From contig JANWKT010000008.1 of assembly GCA_025451235.1 (NCBI GenBank), positions 310,001 through 374,000 of the forward strand: a stretch of DNA of 64,000 nt, given 5' to 3'. The translations under genes were made by a program, and so were the position numbers. Under the pieces are notes generated by a model that worked only from the letters and a program-made list of their open reading frames with translations, did not search any database and had not been told where the DNA came from. Shown here in pieces: positions 7,280-16,428 of this stretch. Each line of letters starts with the position of its first letter. The first letter of the stretch is position 1. The stretch is from Flavobacteriales bacterium (GTDB lineage Bacteria; Bacteroidota; Bacteroidia; CAIKAF01).

Positions 7280-9478
7280 ATGCAGACCAACTATATCAAA
7301 GCCCTAGGAATCCTTACTATCCTCGTCTATTTTTCGGCTCATACCAATGCACAGGTATCCACCAATGGCACATTGACCCCAACGCAGTTAGTGAACAATG
7401 TATTATTGGGTGGGGGAATAACGGCCACCAATGTTACCTATACTGGTTATGTTAATAGTATCAGTGAGTTTACCATTAGTCAGCCCAGTAATTTTGGGAT
7501 GACGGGGGGGGTGTTTTTAACGACAGGTTCTTACCTGGCCAATGACCCTTTAGGATGGGGTGGGGGAGCAGACGGACCTATGGGGCCTTCTTTAAATTTT
7601 CAAAGTGTTTCAACCGGTGGTTGGGGAACTTCAGGAGATCCTGACCTGGATATTATGTTACAAACCCTTACCAACGATCCTTTTGCTCAAACCAACGATG
7701 CTGCGGTACTCGAATTTGATTTCGTACCTCAAAGTGATACCGTAAAATTCAGGTATCGTTTCGGATCAGAAGAATATAACGACTTTGTAAGCCAGGGTGG
7801 TGTGGGTGGTGTAAATGACGTTTTCGGATTTTATTTGACTGGTATAACCACTCCTTTGGCTCAAACCAATATTGCTTTAATACCAGGTGGATCAACTCCG
7901 GTAAGTATTTTTACCGTGAATAATGGATATTCATTCGGTGTTTCAGGTGGGCCTTGCACTAATTGCCAATATTTTGTGGATAATATCAATGGAGGCTTGG
8001 ATGTGGTATACGACGGATTGACAACCATTCTTACCGCAGTATATCCTGTTATTTGTGGGGAGACCTACCATATCAAAATTGCGATTGCGGATGCAAGTGA
8101 TAATGCATACGATTCGGGGGTATTCCTGGAAGCAGGTTCTTTCTCAAGCGCAGGGGGTGTGAATATTTCATCGAATGTAAACTGGAGTACCAATGATACT
8201 ATTCTCTATGAAGGATGCAATGGAGCGGATGTTACTTTTGTTAGATTTGGAGATATTACGCAGGCAGCTAGTATGACCTATACCTTAACAGGAACTGCGA
8301 CCACAGGAACTGATTATACAGGTTTGAACGGTACATTGAACTTTGCTGCCAACCAGGATTCTATTACCATCCCGGTAACTGCCATTGCCGACGGAATTCC
8401 AGAGGGGATAGAAACCATTACCATCACAGTGACCAATATTACTTCTTGTGGAGCACAACAATCGAACACCTATACTTTTTATATTGATGAGCCACCTGCC
8501 TTAACAGTGGATGCAGGATTGGACCAGACATTGGATTGCAGCACCCTTCAAAATGGGGCCCAGCTAAATGCAGTGGCCAATGGTGGAATTCCAGCATTAA
8601 CCTATCTATGGAGTGGTGGAAGTGGCTCGGCCTCTACCACTGTATTTACAGCAGGAGTACATCAGGTAACAGTAACCGATTTCTGTGGACAAACAGCAAC
8701 GGATTCATTAACCATTAGCATCATCAATGCAAACCCGATCGATGTTACAGCATCCAATGATACGATCGTTTGTGAAGGAAGTCTGGTAATATTGAATGCA
8801 CAGTTTACCGGAGGGAATGGTGGAGAAACGTATAGCTGGACCACGGGATCAAATTCACAAAGCGTTAATTTTATTGCCACCAATACCCAAACAGTTACCG
8901 TAACCGTACTGGATGTTTGTGGAGAAACAGATAGCGAATCAGTATTGGTAACCGTTGATCCGGTGAATGCAGCTTTCCTGCATCATTTTACTGCGGTGGA
9001 TGGAGAAGTGGGTTTCATTAATACCTCCATTCCTCCAGGAGCTACTTATTTCTGGGATTTTGGTGATGGAAGTACTTCAACAGAGGAAGAACCATTGCAT
9101 ACCTTTGGTAGTGCAGGTACTTATACCGTTACACTTATCGTAACCAATCCAAATGGCTGTATAGATTCAACGGTACACCAGATCACCGTTCACATGGATT
9201 CATATATTTATATACCTAATACATTTACGCCAGGGAATGCAGATGGGCTGAATGATATTTTTCAGGTGTATGGATTAGGATTTACCAACGGAACATTGAG
9301 AATATTCAATCGCTGGGGTGAAGAATTGCATGTAGACAGCGATGGTGATCTTACCTGGAATGGAGCGAAAACGGATAAATCTTTATATCCTCAGGGAGTA
9401 TATGCCTATAAAGTGGACTATACCGATGGTCAAGGTAAAGATCGTGTGATCTATGGTCATGTGAATTTGATCAGGTAA
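7280..9478 (+). CDS. Large secreted adhesin-like protein with gliding-motility (type B) sorting domain
   Basis: 732 residues. After a signal peptide ending near AHTNAQ comes a choice-of-anchor L-type domain (about 30-290: TPTQLVNNVLLGGGI, FRYRFGSEEYNDFV, DVFGFYLTG, FVDNINGG). A Calx-beta-like domain follows (about 300-400, TGTATTGTDYTGLNGTL), then two Ig-like repeats (about 405-555), a PKD domain (about 560-640, YFWDFGDGSTSTEEEPLHTF) and a C-terminal CHU_C type B domain (about 645-732: YIPNTFTPGNADGLNDIF, IFNRWGEELH, YPQGVYAYKV). T9SS type B cargo is exported to the surface and often fixed there by a partner. Probable adhesin or matrix protein. Promoter at 7219. A nested palindromic repeat follows the gene. 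Confidence 0.93.
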   Translation: MQTNYIKALGILTILVYFSAHTNAQVSTNGTLTPTQLVNNVLLGGGITATNVTYTGYVNSISEFTISQPSNFGMTGGVFLTTGSYLANDPLGWGGGADGPMGPSLNFQSVSTGGWGTSGDPDLDIMLQTLTNDPFAQTNDAAVLEFDFVPQSDTVKFRYRFGSEEYNDFVSQGGVGGVNDVFGFYLTGITTPLAQTNIALIPGGSTPVSIFTVNNGYSFGVSGGPCTNCQYFVDNINGGLDVVYDGLTTILTAVYPVICGETYHIKIAIADASDNAYDSGVFLEAGSFSSAGGVNISSNVNWSTNDTILYEGCNGADVTFVRFGDITQAASMTYTLTGTATTGTDYTGLNGTLNFAANQDSITIPVTAIADGIPEGIETITITVTNITSCGAQQSNTYTFYIDEPPALTVDAGLDQTLDCSTLQNGAQLNAVANGGIPALTYLWSGGSGSASTTVFTAGVHQVTVTDFCGQTATDSLTISIINANPIDVTASNDTIVCEGSLVILNAQFTGGNGGETYSWTTGSNSQSVNFIATNTQTVTVTVLDVCGETDSESVLVTVDPVNAAFLHHFTAVDGEVGFINTSIPPGATYFWDFGDGSTSTEEEPLHTFGSAGTYTVTLIVTNPNGCIDSTVHQITVHMDSYIYIPNTFTPGNADGLNDIFQVYGLGFTNGTLRIFNRWGEELHVDSDGDLTWNGAKTDKSLYPQGVYAYKVDYTDGQGKDRVIYGHVNLIR

Positions 9479-9483
9479 TTTTT

Positions 9484-9655
9484 AGGGGCGCCTGAGCCCA
9501 GCTGTTATCCGCTATATCTTTTTATTTCCACCGAAGTACGAATAAAACCATACGAACTTACGAACTACCAACCGCTTTGGACAAGATTCGTAGTTCGTAA
9601 GTTCGTACCAGTTCGTACTTCGTTGTCAATAAAAGGATGTCGCTGCTATCCCTGC
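9484..9655. repeat. Nested palindromic intergenic repeat, copy 1
   Basis: A large imperfect palindrome with an outer 11-bp pair CGAAGTACGAA (9532-9542) / TTCGTACTTCG (9612-9622) and an inner 18-bp perfect pair TACGAACTTACGAACTAC (9551-9568) / GTAGTTCGTAAGTTCGTA (9590-9607). The same element recurs at 44591-44740, including the flanks TATTTCCACCGAAGTACGAA and GTCAATAAAAGGATG. The element has no coding potential and occupies nearly the whole gap between two plus-strand genes. It resembles REP/BIME- or MITE-like dispersed elements; no transposase is present in the window. Confidence 0.8.
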
Positions 9656-9683
9656 CGCATTCTCCTTTTTTATATCTTTAAGC

Positions 9684-11627
9684 ATGATTCAGCGCCTGAT
9701 CAGAAATTATCCAATTCTATGTATCATCTTGTTGCTGGCTTTTATTATCCGCCTTGTTGCCGGTCATGTTCAATCTTTTTCTAATGATGAATTAAGCGCT
9801 TTATACAGGTTACAATATTCCAATTTTTATGATCTCATGTATTGGGGAGTCCAGGTAGATAACCATCCGGCTCTTGTGCAGTTATTCCTCTATTATTATG
9901 TTCAGTTGGTACCAAAAGGCGAGGTTTTCGTCCGACTTCCTTTTATCCTGGCAACTACCTGTTCTTTGGGTTATGTATTTTTTTCCATGAAAAAATTATC
10001 TGGAGAATTTGCGGCTTATATGGTTACGATCATACTAGCATTCGCAGGATTCAGCATTCAAATGGGATACTTTGCCCGCCCTTATGCTTTTGGGATCTTA
10101 TTCACTTCAGCCGCTACTTATTATTGGATCCGGATATTTATAGATAAAGAAAAGGGATTCAAATACCTGCTGTTTTTTACCCTATGCTGCATATTGGCAG
10201 CTTATACACATTACCTGGCCCTGTTACAGATCGCTATTTTAGGTGCAGCCACTTTTGTATTTTCTTCGCCCAGGCTATGGTGGAAAATATTAGTAGCAGC
10301 ATTCTTTTCCTTGTTGGCCTTTGCCCCCCATTATACGATTACAAAATATCATCTATCGGTGGGTGGGATTGGTGCCTGGCTGGGAAAAGCGAACAATGCG
10401 TTTATCATAGATATGTGGTTTGAATATTTCGACCGGTCTGCCATCATTCTTGGCTTTTTTCTCCTGGTGGCTTTTGCTTCTATCCTCATGAAACCCACTC
10501 AACCTGTGATCAGGAAACTTTTACTACTTGGATTTTTATCGGTTACTCCTTATATGATCTTATATTTCTATTCAGTAAAAGTGAATCCCCTTTTGCAATA
10601 CTCTGCAGGATTCTTTTTAATGCCCTATCTATTGGGCTTGTTTTTTTCAGGCTTCGAAACCAGCTGGGTCCAATCAAAAATGATAAAATGGGTATATGTT
10701 GGCTTGATCATGGTTTTTTTAAGCAGTACTTTATATACTTATTCTGCATTTGCTCCCATTCACTTTGCTGAATTCAAAAAGATCGCCGCTTATATAGAAG
10801 AACATGAATCTGATTCGGTAACTACGGTAGTAGCGGTGAACAACCCATTTTATATTGATTATTACCTAAAAGATAAAAAACCAGATCTCTATATTACCGA
10901 TATGTATGATAACTTGAATTTTTTAAGGAAATATATCGATACATGCAAGTCTGTTGGTTTTATTTATGCATTTACCAACGACCGGAGTAATATGGAAATC
11001 CCTTTTATGATCAGGAACAGGTTTTACCATTTACAAGAGGTTAGATATTATATGAACAGTGAGCTAATGCATTTTAGTTTATCAAAGATGGATGCTGAGA
11101 TTCCCATAGACCCTTTTCAGCCATTGTTCGAATACGGTCTGAACTCCGAAACCAAGGTGTTTGAAAAAACAGATGAAAACGGCGGACCTTTTTCTGAATA
11201 TACCCTTTTTTCGGAAGAAGCCTTTTCACCTTCTTTCAAAATAAAACTCTCGGACCTGAACTTAAAACCTTTTGATCGCATTTTTGCTTCTGCAACTATT
11301 ACCGGTGCTGATCGTTGTGACCTGGAAATGGTGCTCTCCATTGAGAATGAAAAAGAGTCGGTTTTCTGGAGATCCAGAAAATTATCCTATCAATACGGAG
11401 TGTATGATAACTTTGAAAAGGATTCGTTGCCCAGGTATAGAGGGGATAGGTTTAATATCCACAGATATTTGGTGATAGGTGAATCTTTAAATGATATCCG
11501 GGTGGACCTGAAAGAGCATTTTTTAAAGGTATATATCTGGAACCCTCAGGGCTGTAGTTGTCATGTAACCCGGTTTACGGTGTCTATTTTAAAAGGGAAC
11601 CCATTAGTGACCGGATATTCACAATAA
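9684..11627 (+). CDS. Integral membrane glycosyltransferase, GT39/ArnT-like
   Basis: 647 residues. The N-terminal 350 residues hold about 9-10 transmembrane segments. The first periplasmic loop has the acidic motif NDELSALYRLQYSNFYDL and DNHPALVQLFLYYYVQL, typical of GT-C enzymes that use polyprenyl-phosphate sugars (PMT/ArnT, glycosyltransferase family 39). FARPYAFGILF and YTHYLALLQIAILG are further family-like stretches. The C-terminal 270 residues are soluble, probably periplasmic. The donor would be a lipid-linked sugar, and the acceptor a protein, lipid A or glycan. No other pathway gene is adjacent. The ATG at 9684 is preceded closely by TATATCTTTAA, a one-mismatch -7 box. Confidence 0.8.
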   Translation: MIQRLIRNYPILCIILLLAFIIRLVAGHVQSFSNDELSALYRLQYSNFYDLMYWGVQVDNHPALVQLFLYYYVQLVPKGEVFVRLPFILATTCSLGYVFFSMKKLSGEFAAYMVTIILAFAGFSIQMGYFARPYAFGILFTSAATYYWIRIFIDKEKGFKYLLFFTLCCILAAYTHYLALLQIAILGAATFVFSSPRLWWKILVAAFFSLLAFAPHYTITKYHLSVGGIGAWLGKANNAFIIDMWFEYFDRSAIILGFFLLVAFASILMKPTQPVIRKLLLLGFLSVTPYMILYFYSVKVNPLLQYSAGFFLMPYLLGLFFSGFETSWVQSKMIKWVYVGLIMVFLSSTLYTYSAFAPIHFAEFKKIAAYIEEHESDSVTTVVAVNNPFYIDYYLKDKKPDLYITDMYDNLNFLRKYIDTCKSVGFIYAFTNDRSNMEIPFMIRNRFYHLQEVRYYMNSELMHFSLSKMDAEIPIDPFQPLFEYGLNSETKVFEKTDENGGPFSEYTLFSEEAFSPSFKIKLSDLNLKPFDRIFASATITGADRCDLEMVLSIENEKESVFWRSRKLSYQYGVYDNFEKDSLPRYRGDRFNIHRYLVIGESLNDIRVDLKEHFLKVYIWNPQGCSCHVTRFTVSILKGNPLVTGYSQ

Positions 11628-11631
11628 TATT

Positions 11632-11639
11632 TAATTTTG
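11632..11639 (+). promoter_or_regulatory. porZ -7 box (TAATTTTG)
   Basis: Exact TAnnTTTG match, 18 bases upstream of the porZ ATG at 11657 and just after the preceding stop codon, so porZ-recO probably has its own transcript. Confidence 0.5.
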
Positions 11640-11656
11640 ACAGTTAATATTGCGTT

Positions 11657-13957
11657 ATGAAGAACCTGATTTTTTTACTGGCCGGGCTTTGCTTTTTGAA
11701 CCAGCTGCCTGCACAGATCGGCATAGGCCAGTGGGAGACTTTTCAAACTTATACAAACGGGACAGCCGTTTCCCTGGCCGGGACCACTGCTTTTTGCGGT
11801 ACCAAAGAAGGCTTATTTTCCTTTGATTATGTTACCAATGAGGTCGAGAAATATACCAAACCCGGTGGTTATGCCGGTATTGGGGTGACAGCTTTAGGCT
11901 ATTCTTCCAAACTCAATGCCACCATTATTGCATACGATGATGCCAATCTGGACATCATTAAACCAGGTGAGATCGTCAATCTGCCCCAGATCAAGAACTA
12001 TAGTATCTCCGGTGATAAAAAAATATATAATATCACCATGGCCGGTGATAGCGCCATTTTAAGTTGTGGATTTGGAGTGGTGATCGTTGACATGAGATTG
12101 GAGATCATTAAAACCGACGTAAAATTCAGTGATGATATAGGTTTTGCCGGTGAAGTTTGTTATGATGCTACTATCATGAACAATTATTATTATTTCGCTA
12201 CTTCTCAAGGAGTTTATAAAGTTCCTTACAATTCCAATATCAAGGATTTATCGTTCTGGCAATTAATGCCTGGTCTGCCGGCAGGTACCTATAACACGAT
12301 TGCAGCACATAATGGGAATTTATATTTTAATTATTCTAATTATCTCACCAGTTTAACCGACAATTCTGATACAGTTTTTGTGTCGGACGGAACCAGCTCT
12401 TCCATTTTTCAGCCAGGATGGAACCCCAGGATCATGGATATTGCATCAAACTCGAATAATTTGGGCATACTAGCTGTTGATCATGCTAAGATATATGATA
12501 TCAATGGGACCTTTGCGTATGATATTCTTCCGGGTTGTTTCGATCGTTCAGAAAAAATGGATTTTGACAATGGAGGAGGAGTTTGGGTAGCCTTTACCGG
12601 CAGCGGAATGATCAGCTACCAGGGAGGGAATTGTGCAGTTCATTATATCGATGGGCCCTTTAGCAAAAATGTTTGGGACATGCAGATCGTAAAAGGAGAT
12701 ATGTGGGTAGCCGGGGGTGGAATAAGTCTTACCTATGTAAATTCATATCTCACCACCCAAATGTATTATCGCAGGAACAACGACTGGAAATGGCTGAACA
12801 TTCCCAATTTCGGATATTGGACCAGCCATACCGATATTGTGACCTTAGCGGTGGATCCCGATGATGCGGGTCATGTTTTCTCCGGGTCGTGGGGTACAGG
12901 TTTGTATCAAATGCAGAATTATATAGCTACCAATCAATATGTACATCCTTTTCTCGATTCTACTACCTTGATCAGTTCATTGACCTTCAGGGTGGGTGGA
13001 ATGGCTTTTGATGAAGACAAAAATCTTTGGTTCAGCAATTCAAATTCTGATTCAGCTTTAAGGGTTAGAAGGACCAATGGAACATTTACTAGCTATCCGC
13101 TAGCCGGTGCGACTGTTGGGTCTAATGTAGGTAAAGTGGCGGTTGATGATCATAACCAGGTTTGGGTATCGGTCGATGGTAAAGGAATTGCGGTAGTTGA
13201 ATTAAGTAGTAACGGCATTCCTACCCAGCAACGATTGCTTACCAGCACTTTTAACAGTGGTGACCTTCCTAATCTAAATGTTCGTGCTATCGAAGTTGAC
13301 AACGATGGTCAAGTATGGGTGGGGACCCATGATGGTATTAGAATATTTTCTCCGTCACAGGTATTTCCAACAACCAATACGATCAATGGACAAAAGATAG
13401 TGATCAAAGATGAAGATGGAGTGAATGAACTCTTGTTAAAGGAAACCATTATCAATGACATTGAAACGGATGGAGCCAACAGAAAATGGATAGCCACCCA
13501 GGGAACAGGTGTTCGTTTGGTATCGAGTGATGGTAGAGAGATCATCCATTCTTTTACTGCTGAGAACAGTCCATTATTATCGAATGTGGTACGATGTATT
13601 GCCATTGATGATGAATCGGGAGAGGTTTGTTTTGGAACTGATGTTGGAATTATTTGTTTCCGCAGTGATGCAACAGCAGCCACCAATAGTTTCGGGCATG
13701 TATATGCCTATCCCAATCCAGTAAAACCTGAATACGAAGGACCCATTGCTATCACAGGCATGGCCAATAACTCCATAGTAAAGATTACGGATATAGCAGG
13801 TAATATTGTTTACGAAACAACCTCCGAAGGTGGTCAAGCGATTTGGAATGGAAAGAAGTATGATGGAAAAAGACCATCTACGGGGGTTTATCTTGTTTAC
13901 TGTGCCAATGAAGATGCATCTGAAACAGTGGTTACCAAAATCCTGTTTATTCACTAA
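11657..13957 (+). CDS. porZ: Type IX secretion system attachment-complex protein PorZ
   Basis: 766 residues. A signal peptide (MKNLIFLLAGLCFLNQLPAQ) is followed by IGIGQWETFQTYTNGTAVS, the characteristic PorZ start (IGxWxxxxxYxxG). Two seven-bladed beta-propellers fill about residues 25-660, with blade motifs such as VWVAFTGSGMISY, VWVSVDGKGIAVV and VWVGTHDGIRIFS. A T9SS-like C-terminal domain follows (YAYPNPVKPEYEGPIAI, YDGKRPSTGVYLVYCAN). In Porphyromonas, PorZ is a surface component of the PorU-PorV-PorQ-PorZ complex that removes sorting domains and attaches cargo to A-LPS. The location immediately before recO (2-base gap) is a conserved arrangement and supports the assignment. This gene implies that the organism has a T9SS, consistent with the many sorting domains in this window. 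Confidence 0.88.
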   Translation: MKNLIFLLAGLCFLNQLPAQIGIGQWETFQTYTNGTAVSLAGTTAFCGTKEGLFSFDYVTNEVEKYTKPGGYAGIGVTALGYSSKLNATIIAYDDANLDIIKPGEIVNLPQIKNYSISGDKKIYNITMAGDSAILSCGFGVVIVDMRLEIIKTDVKFSDDIGFAGEVCYDATIMNNYYYFATSQGVYKVPYNSNIKDLSFWQLMPGLPAGTYNTIAAHNGNLYFNYSNYLTSLTDNSDTVFVSDGTSSSIFQPGWNPRIMDIASNSNNLGILAVDHAKIYDINGTFAYDILPGCFDRSEKMDFDNGGGVWVAFTGSGMISYQGGNCAVHYIDGPFSKNVWDMQIVKGDMWVAGGGISLTYVNSYLTTQMYYRRNNDWKWLNIPNFGYWTSHTDIVTLAVDPDDAGHVFSGSWGTGLYQMQNYIATNQYVHPFLDSTTLISSLTFRVGGMAFDEDKNLWFSNSNSDSALRVRRTNGTFTSYPLAGATVGSNVGKVAVDDHNQVWVSVDGKGIAVVELSSNGIPTQQRLLTSTFNSGDLPNLNVRAIEVDNDGQVWVGTHDGIRIFSPSQVFPTTNTINGQKIVIKDEDGVNELLLKETIINDIETDGANRKWIATQGTGVRLVSSDGREIIHSFTAENSPLLSNVVRCIAIDDESGEVCFGTDVGIICFRSDATAATNSFGHVYAYPNPVKPEYEGPIAITGMANNSIVKITDIAGNIVYETTSEGGQAIWNGKKYDGKRPSTGVYLVYCANEDASETVVTKILFIH

Positions 13958-13959
13958 CA

Positions 13960-14670
13960 ATGCTACAGAAAACAGAAGGCATCGTTATTCATACCCTTCC
14001 ATATTCCGACACGTCTATCATTGCTAAAATATTTACTGCTGACTTTGGATTACTTTCTTTCATGGTGAAAGGGACCAGGGGAAAAAAATCATCCAATAAA
14101 GCAGTATTGTTCCAGCCTTTATCTTTATTGGCATTGGATATTTACCACCAGGCCAATAAAAATCTTCAAACCATCAAGGAATCCAAGCTTATCTTCCATC
14201 CCATAGGAATCTATGGAAATATTCATAAAACTTCGGTAGTATTATTTATTGCCGAAGTATTACAAAAGATCTTGAAAGAAGATTACCATAACCACATGTT
14301 GTTTGATCTGATCAAACAAAAGGTTAAAAAGCTGAATGACGAACCGTTTGATCCTGATTTTCATTTGCAGTTTTTACTGGATATGTCGAATGAACTAGGT
14401 TTTGTTCCGTATAATAATTACTCTGCAACGGAGAATATATTTTCTATCCAGGAAGGAAAATTCGTAGCAAATAATATGGATCATAACGGAGTACTGTATA
14501 TGAGCAGCACCGATAGCCACCATTTACATCAGATGCTTTCATCGGTTCCGATGCAATTGAGCAGAATGGATAGAAGAAGCCTTTTGACCGAATTACTTAA
14601 ATATTTCCAGTTCCATAACCCCGGTATGAGCTCCATAAAATCAACCTCAGTACTACAGGAGGTATTATAG
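13960..14670 (+). CDS. recO: DNA repair protein RecO
   Basis: 236 residues. RecO loads RecA with RecR at SSB-coated gaps and anneals complementary strands. The N-terminal OB fold is recognised from TEGIVIHTLPYSDTSIIAKIFTADFGLLSFMVKGTRGKKS (residues 4-43, read as separate short motifs), followed by the helical domain with TSVVLFIAEVLQKILKED. The C-terminal Cys4 zinc site of some RecO proteins is not evident, as is common in Bacteroidota. It starts 2 bases after porZ and is probably co-transcribed. Confidence 0.93.
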   Translation: MLQKTEGIVIHTLPYSDTSIIAKIFTADFGLLSFMVKGTRGKKSSNKAVLFQPLSLLALDIYHQANKNLQTIKESKLIFHPIGIYGNIHKTSVVLFIAEVLQKILKEDYHNHMLFDLIKQKVKKLNDEPFDPDFHLQFLLDMSNELGFVPYNNYSATENIFSIQEGKFVANNMDHNGVLYMSSTDSHHLHQMLSSVPMQLSRMDRRSLLTELLKYFQFHNPGMSSIKSTSVLQEVL

Positions 14671-14695
14671 GTTCCCTTACCCATTTGTTTTTTTA

Positions 14696-14703
14696 TATTT
14701 TTG
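14696..14703 (+). promoter_or_regulatory. -7 box (TATTTTTG) before the 14711 gene
   Basis: Exact match to TAnnTTTG, ending 7 bases before the ATG at 14711, so the transcript would be leaderless or nearly so. Confidence 0.4.
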
Positions 14704-14710
14704 TATAGTA

Positions 14711-15259
14711 ATGATCTTATACCTCCGACATAGATACCGGCGAGTCCTCTTATTCTTTTTGCCTGCCAGGTCATATGTATTGGAATGCCAGATACCTCAG
14801 GATGAAGTGGTCCAACGCTTACATTCTTTGGTCAATCCGGATAAACTATATTTCTTCATTCCGGCTAAAACAGAAAAACCCTATTCAGGTAGGTTTGGTA
14901 CCAACAAATTTGTGGCGATTAAATCCCATAAAAAAACATTCCAGCGGCAAATTAAGGTCCGAGGTAATTTTTACCTGGTGAACAATAAAATTTTTGTACG
15001 CCTTATTTTATCGAATCCATTTTCTATTATCAACTTTATTGTATTAGGGGCTTTGTATTTTTCTCTCCTTATTTTCAGGGTATGGATCTTCGATTGGTGG
15101 TTATGGAATATACTGATCATGCTGGTTCCTATAGCACTTACTTATTTGGTCACCAATTTCTCCTTTCAATCAGTGTATAGAAAAGAAAAGCAGAAGTTTT
15201 TTAAATTATTCAATTCACGCAGGTTATCTGATAAGGAGCTTGAAAAACTGGGCGTATAA
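14711..15259 (+). CDS. Small membrane protein of unknown function
   Basis: 182 residues, with no family recognised. The first 90 residues are soluble and basic (YSGRFGTNKFVAIKSHKKTF); two strongly hydrophobic segments follow at about 97-118 (NPFSIINFIVLGALYFSLLI) and 123-147 (WLWNILIMLVPIALTYLV). The C-terminal tail is highly charged (YRKEKQKFFKLFNSRRLSDKELEKL). It overlaps the following glycosyltransferase by one base (TAATG), so translational coupling and a related envelope role are plausible. The start was chosen because it follows a consensus -7 box closely. Confidence 0.7.
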   Translation: MILYLRHRYRRVLLFFLPARSYVLECQIPQDEVVQRLHSLVNPDKLYFFIPAKTEKPYSGRFGTNKFVAIKSHKKTFQRQIKVRGNFYLVNNKIFVRLILSNPFSIINFIVLGALYFSLLIFRVWIFDWWLWNILIMLVPIALTYLVTNFSFQSVYRKEKQKFFKLFNSRRLSDKELEKLGV

Positions 15260-16365
15260 TGCGGATAGGATTTGATGCGAAAAGAGCTTTCATGAATTAT
15301 ACCGGCCTGGGAAACTATAGCCGTAACATCATTCGCAGCCTGCTTTTGCATTATCCTCAGCACGAATATTTTTTATTTACGCCTTCCATTGAACATAAGG
15401 ATTTCTATAACGAAGTAAAGGATCTTCCCAATATCACGATTGTTCAACCGAAAAACCGACTCTTTAGTTCTTGCTGGAGGAGGTATGGGATCACTCCGCT
15501 GATCAAAAAGCTGAACCTGGATGTGTACCATGGGTTGAGCAATGAATTGCCTGCAAACATTCAGGCGTCAAAAGCGAGAAAAATGGTTACGATCCACGAT
15601 TTGATCCCATTTAAAGAAGATGTTTTCCGGAATGTATTTGAAGACTATTTTTATCGATCTAAACTCAGGTCAGCTGCCCAACATGCTGATTTAATTACTC
15701 CTATCAGCAAAGCCACTTCTTTAGATATCCAAAAAATGTTTGGAACAGATCCGCAAAAACTGCGGGTGGTTGAGCCACCCATTTTATTGAAACCCATCCA
15801 TCAATATGAGGATGTATTGGCGAATGTAAAGATCAAATATAAGTTACCGGAGAAATTCTTGCTTCAGGTAGGCACGGTAGAGTATAGAAAAAATATCCAG
15901 GTGATCATCAGGGCACTTAAACAATTGAAAGATCCTTCTATTCACCTGGTGATCGTTGGCAGAAAAACAAGATTTGCCCGATCATTAATTGATTTTTCCA
16001 TCAATAGTGGATTAAAGGACCAGGTACATTTTATGGATCCTGTAAACGATGATGAGTTGGCATGCTTATACCTACTTTCAAAAGCGGTGGTGTACCCGTC
16101 TTTATATGAAGGATTTGGATTACCCATTGTAGAAGCCATTTCTTATGGGAAACCCGTTCTTACCACCCATGGAAGTTGTTTCGAGGAAGCTGGAGGACCA
16201 GGGGCTTATTATTGCAATACCAATCAGGTGGAAGAAGTAGCCCAAACAATTTCCAGGATGCTTCAAGGGGATCATGCCCAAATGCTCGAAGCCGGCAAGC
16301 AATATATAAGCCGCTTTAACTTCAAGGCAACCGCCGATACCCTGATGGTATGTTACAAAGGATAA
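15259..16365 (+). CDS. Family 4 glycosyltransferase (mannosyltransferase-like)
   Basis: 368 residues of GT-B fold. The N-terminus RIGFDAKRAFMNYTGLGNYSRNII holds the glycine-rich acceptor-side loop typical of MtfB/WbdA-like mannosyltransferases. HDLIPF occurs mid-protein; the C-terminal donor half has LLQVGTVEYRKNIQVIIRA and the EX7E motif in SLYEGFGLPIVEAISYGKPV. It is coupled by a TAATG overlap to the membrane protein upstream. Probable step in lipopolysaccharide or exopolysaccharide synthesis; the sugar specificity is inferred only from family resemblance. Confidence 0.88.
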   Translation: MRIGFDAKRAFMNYTGLGNYSRNIIRSLLLHYPQHEYFLFTPSIEHKDFYNEVKDLPNITIVQPKNRLFSSCWRRYGITPLIKKLNLDVYHGLSNELPANIQASKARKMVTIHDLIPFKEDVFRNVFEDYFYRSKLRSAAQHADLITPISKATSLDIQKMFGTDPQKLRVVEPPILLKPIHQYEDVLANVKIKYKLPEKFLLQVGTVEYRKNIQVIIRALKQLKDPSIHLVIVGRKTRFARSLIDFSINSGLKDQVHFMDPVNDDELACLYLLSKAVVYPSLYEGFGLPIVEAISYGKPVLTTHGSCFEEAGGPGAYYCNTNQVEEVAQTISRMLQGDHAQMLEAGKQYISRFNFKATADTLMVCYKG

Positions 16366-16408
16366 AATATATGGCTCCTCAGAAGTCAGCTAAATAGCGT
16401 ATTTCTCT

Positions 16409-16416
16409 TATTTTTG
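16409..16416 (+). promoter_or_regulatory. -7 box (TATTTTTG) of cca
   Basis: Exact TAnnTTTG match. It predicts transcription from about 16422, which rules out the TTG at 16414 as a start and favours GTG at 16429 with a leader of about 7 bases. Confidence 0.5.
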
Positions 16417-16428
16417 TGGTATCTATTT

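Noticed and set aside
13577-13960. Minus-strand open frame of 127 codons at the porZ 3' end
   Set aside because: Shadow of porZ; the sense strand carries clear propeller and sorting-domain motifs.
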